A DNA stretch of 8,971 bases from contig CAMVHY010000038.1 in the NCBI GenBank assembly GCA_947167415.1, positions 1-8,971 on the forward strand. The letters run 5' to 3'. A model generated the notes under the pieces. It saw nothing but the letters and a program-made list of their open reading frames with translations, did not search any database and was not told the DNA's origin. This document shows, in pieces, positions 6,936 to 8,971 of the stretch (positions are counted from its first letter, which is position 1; every line of letters begins with the position of its first letter). Position numbers and translations under genes: made by a program. This DNA is from an uncultured Clostridia bacterium (lineage in GTDB: Bacteria > Bacillota > Clostridia > Lachnospirales > CAMVHY01).

Positions 6936-6978
6936 TAAAAAAAAGACCTCGCAAAAATTTTTATTTTTCACGAGATCT
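6936..6978 (-). terminator. Intrinsic terminator of the rrf2-nifS-nifU operon
   Basis: On the minus strand AGATCTCG (6978-6971) pairs with CGAGGTCT (6951-6944) through one G-U wobble. The inner arms (TGAAAA.../...TTTTTG) can continue the stem, and a run of eight T follows (6944-6937). The single imperfect pair is a G-U wobble in minus-strand RNA but an A-C mismatch in plus-strand RNA, so it acts for minus-strand transcription. It lies 35 bp past the nifU stop. Confidence 0.88.
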
Positions 6979-7013
6979 ACTTTAAAAAACTTAAACTAAC
7001 CAACAAGAAAAAT

Positions 7014-7475
7014 CTAATTCGAACACGAGCAATTATTTCCATCTTCTTCAGCACAACAATTTTCTTCTTTCGTATCTTTAGGCACTTTTAAACCTTTTAT
7101 TTCCAAATTATTTTTTTGCGCATAATCAAAAAGTGCAGCATGAACAGCTTGTTCTGCAAGACACGAACAATGGACTTTCACCGGTGGCAATCCATCTAAA
7201 GCTTCCATTACCGTTTTATTAGTAATTTTTAATGCCTCGCTTATTTTTTTCCCTTTAATTAATTCCGTTGCCATGCTACTCGTTGCAATTGCTGCTCCAC
7301 ATCCAAAAGTTTTAAATTTCGCATCTTCGATAACATTATTTCTTATTTTTAAATACATTTTCATAATATCGCCACATTTTTTATTTCCAACAATTCCGAC
7401 ACCGTCAGCATCAACAATTTCTCCGACATTTCTCGGATTATTAAAATGCTCCATAACTTTTTCGCTATAATTCAT
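7014..7475 (-). CDS. nifU: Iron-sulfur cluster assembly scaffold protein NifU (IscU-like)
   Basis: This is the scaffold on which [2Fe-2S]/[4Fe-4S] clusters are built from sulfur delivered by the neighbouring cysteine desulfurase. The 153-aa product is a single IscU-type domain: N-terminal Y-S-E-K-V-M-E-H-F-N-N-P-R-N-V-G, cluster ligands Cys34 (K-K-C-G-D, with Asp36), Cys59 (F-G-C-G-A-A) and H102-C103 in V-H-C-S-C-L-A-E-Q-A. It lacks the ferredoxin-like and C-terminal NifU domains of nitrogen-fixing NifU, as in most clostridial homologues. Residues 134-153 form an acidic tail with four extra cysteines (140, 141, 149, 151). Start ATG at 7475 follows a GGGGTG site at 7488-7483, 18 bp after nifS. 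The intrinsic terminator follows. Confidence 0.95.
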   Translation of the reverse strand: MNYSEKVMEHFNNPRNVGEIVDADGVGIVGNKKCGDIMKMYLKIRNNVIEDAKFKTFGCGAAIATSSMATELIKGKKISEALKITNKTVMEALDGLPPVKVHCSCLAEQAVHAALFDYAQKNNLEIKGLKVPKDTKEENCCAEEDGNNCSCSN

Positions 7476-7493
7476 GATTTATCACCCCATAAA

Positions 7494-8678
7494 TTATTTT
7501 TTACTCAAATATTCTTCATATAACGGCGACATGTCACGCAATTTTTTTACTATATCCGGCAATACATTTAAAAAATAATCTATTTCTTTTTGTGTATTAT
7601 GTTTCCCAAGAGTTATTCGCAACGATCCATGTGCGAGTTCATGTGGCAATCCAATCGCCAATAAAACATGCGACGGATCTAACGAACCTGACGTGCACGC
7701 CGATCCGCTCGAAGCAAAAATATTTTTTGCATCAAGCATTAATAAAAGCGATTCACCTTCTATAAACTCAAAAGAAAAATTTATATTATTCGCCAGCCTT
7801 TTTTCACGATCACCATTTAATTTTACATGTGAAATATTATTTAATACCCCATCAATAATTTTATCTCGCAAATCTTTAACATATAAATTATTTTTTTCGA
7901 GATTATTATAAGCTAATTCCAGCGCCTTTGCCATTCCAACTATTCCGGCAACATTTTCTGTCCCAGCTCGTTTAGAAAATTCTTGTGCGCCACCGTGCAA
8001 ATAAGACAAAACTTTAATTTTTTTATTTAAATAAAGCGCACCAATTCCTTTTGGCCCATAAAATTTATGAGCAGAAATCGACATTGCGTCCACGCCTAAA
8101 TCTTTTAAATCAATTTTTATATATCCAACTGCTTGCACTGTATCCGTATGAAATAAAATATTTTTTTCGTGCGCAATCTCAGCTAATTTTTTAATATCCT
8201 GAATCGTCCCAATTTCATTATTCGCAAACATGATAGAAACTAAAATCGTATCATCACAAATATTTTTTTTTAACTCATTTTCATCTATCAAGCCATTTTT
8301 ATCAACTTTTAAGTAACTTACTCTAAAACCTTGCGACTCAAGATATTTACAAGAATTTAAAACCGCATGATGTTCTATTTCACTCGTAATAATATGCTTT
8401 CCTTTTGATTTATAAGCTTCAGCAATCGATTTTATTGCCCAATTATCAGACTCTGTTCCTCCACTCGTAAAATAAATTTCTGATGCTCGACAATTAAATA
8501 TATCCGCAATATCCTGTCTTGCACGCTCAATCGCATTTTTATTTTTTTGAGCTAATTTATAAATACTCGATGGATTTCCATAATAATCTTTTAAATACGG
8601 TAGCATTTCCTTTAAAACTTCATCATCTAATCTTGTCGTTGCTGCGTTATCAAAATAAATTATTTCTTTTTCATTCAC
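7494..8678 (-). CDS. nifS: Cysteine desulfurase NifS/IscS (group I)
   Basis: This PLP enzyme removes sulfur from L-cysteine (giving alanine) and hands it as persulfide to NifU and other acceptors, including tRNA thiolation enzymes. Motifs numbered from the GTG start: Y-F-D-N-A-A-T-T (8-15), T-S-G-G-T-E-S-D-N (71-79), E-H-H (102-104), H-T-D-T-V-Q-A (177-183) with Asp178 and Gln182, PLP-binding Lys205 in S-A-H-K, R-A-G-T-E-N (237-242), and active-site Cys328 in S-S-G-S-A-C-T-S-G. The length of 394 aa is normal. The GTG at 8678 is preferred over the ATG at 8699, whose extra seven residues precede the conserved domain and whose codons overlap the AGGAGG site. Its GTG overlaps the TGA of the upstream rrf2 gene (GTGA), so translation is likely coupled. 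It is the middle gene of the operon. Confidence 0.95.
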   Translation of the reverse strand: MNEKEIIYFDNAATTRLDDEVLKEMLPYLKDYYGNPSSIYKLAQKNKNAIERARQDIADIFNCRASEIYFTSGGTESDNWAIKSIAEAYKSKGKHIITSEIEHHAVLNSCKYLESQGFRVSYLKVDKNGLIDENELKKNICDDTILVSIMFANNEIGTIQDIKKLAEIAHEKNILFHTDTVQAVGYIKIDLKDLGVDAMSISAHKFYGPKGIGALYLNKKIKVLSYLHGGAQEFSKRAGTENVAGIVGMAKALELAYNNLEKNNLYVKDLRDKIIDGVLNNISHVKLNGDREKRLANNINFSFEFIEGESLLLMLDAKNIFASSGSACTSGSLDPSHVLLAIGLPHELAHGSLRITLGKHNTQKEIDYFLNVLPDIVKKLRDMSPLYEEYLSKK

Positions 8679-8971
8679 GAAACATCTTCCTCCTGACAAA
8701 CATTTTTATCATCACAAACTAAATCACTTAATTTAAACTCATTAGCAAAATCTATCATATTCTTATACATTTTACACCAAATACTTTTTACATGACACTT
8801 TTTACAAGCACAATTATCTTTGCACGCCTTGATATTATTTATTTTCTTTGCCCGATTAAATTTTTTCTTAAGACAATCCGTAAAATACATACCGTTTTCT
8901 AAAATTTTTAATATATCCCCGATCGTAAATTTTTCCGGCTCACAATTTAAAATATATCCGCCTTTTGCTCC
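8675..8971 (-). CDS. Rrf2/IscR-family transcriptional regulator, C-terminal part (start outside window)
   Basis: The last 98 residues are present; the frame is open to the window edge, so the DNA-binding helix-turn-helix lies outside. The visible part opens with the Rrf2 wing signature G-A-K-G-G-Y-I-L (1-8) and P-E-K-F-T-I-G-D-I-L-K-I-L-E (12-25), exact to the family pattern. A cysteine-rich segment follows: Cys 33, 50, 54, 56, 59 and 66 (visible-part numbering), with K-C-H-V-K-S-I-W aligning to the E. coli IscR segment K-C-L-T-H-A-L-W that carries two of its cluster ligands. The family senses Fe-S clusters or redox/cysteine status and usually represses its own Fe-S operon; location upstream of nifS-nifU supports that role. 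There are nine cysteines in 98 residues, more than the three used by IscR. The stop TGA overlaps the nifS start. An ATG at 8890 would give only a 71-aa fragment and is not a real start. Confidence 0.93.
   Translation of the reverse strand, partial: GAKGGYILNCEPEKFTIGDILKILENGMYFTDCLKKKFNRAKKINNIKACKDNCACKKCHVKSIWCKMYKNMIDFANEFKLSDLVCDDKNVCQEEDVS
8689..8694 (-). promoter_or_regulatory. Ribosome binding site deciding the GTG start of nifS
   Basis: A perfect AGGAGG lies within the last codons of rrf2, ten bases before the GTG at 8678. It falls inside the longer ATG-initiated frame, so the ATG at 8699 cannot be its target. An ATG at 8685 lies nearer but opens a four-codon dead-end frame. Confidence 0.75.

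Noticed and set aside
7273..7470. Plus-strand frames opposite nifU, nifS and rrf2 (7273-7470, 7693-7911, 8519-8722)
   Set aside because: All lie antisense to strongly conserved Fe-S genes and show no recognisable protein.
1..8971. Alternative genetic code (TGA as Trp), suggested by the low GC content
   Set aside because: TGA ends the rrf2 and ecfA frames exactly where the next genes begin, and Trp residues are encoded by TGG.
1..8971. CRISPR array, insertion sequence, tRNA or rRNA
   Set aside because: No regularly spaced short repeats, transposase motifs, terminal inverted repeats or RNA gene cores were seen on either strand.

Overview
The window reads as bacterial DNA of very low GC content, from the low-GC Gram-positive side and most plausibly clostridial. 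The grounds are an Rrf2 regulator / NifS / NifU iron-sulfur gene set in clostridial order, a two-gene energy-coupling-factor (ECF) transporter block, AGGAGG-type ribosome binding sites and sigma-A-like promoters. TGA is used as a stop (Rrf2, EcfA) and TGG encodes Trp, so this is the standard bacterial code and not the Mycoplasma code. Extreme AT content, a compacted ATPase and two large unrecognised proteins would fit a host-associated or reduced-genome lineage, but that is inference.

Layout: 1-416 is non-coding, with two promoter-like signals. 417-2477 (+) encodes a 686-aa orphan protein with three diverged N-terminal repeats, a cysteine-rich middle and a C-terminal two-helix membrane hairpin. 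It runs tail-to-tail into the minus strand, overlapping the end of ecfT by 30 bp. 4030-2448 (-) is ecfA-ecfT, the ATPase and transmembrane coupling subunit of an ECF vitamin/metal importer; no second ATPase and no substrate-binding S component lie alongside. 5978-4161 (-) is a 605-aa protein with its own strong promoter. It carries the ordered landmarks of a protein/lipid-kinase fold (glycine loop, Lys, DRTSEN catalytic loop, GIDND metal site) inside a protein I cannot assign to a named family. 6844-6188 (-) is a membrane-anchored DUF1287 protein with the C/H residues of an NlpC/P60-like hydrolase.

8971-7014 (-) is the iron-sulfur operon: an Rrf2/IscR-like regulator (5' part outside the window), cysteine desulfurase NifS and scaffold NifU. 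NifS takes sulfur from cysteine, NifU builds the cluster, and the Rrf2 protein probably senses cluster status. The rrf2 and nifS genes overlap by four bases, nifU follows after 18 bp, and a clear intrinsic terminator closes the unit at 6978-6936.

The most promising places for undescribed biology are the kinase-like 605-aa protein and the 686-aa repeat/membrane orphan.
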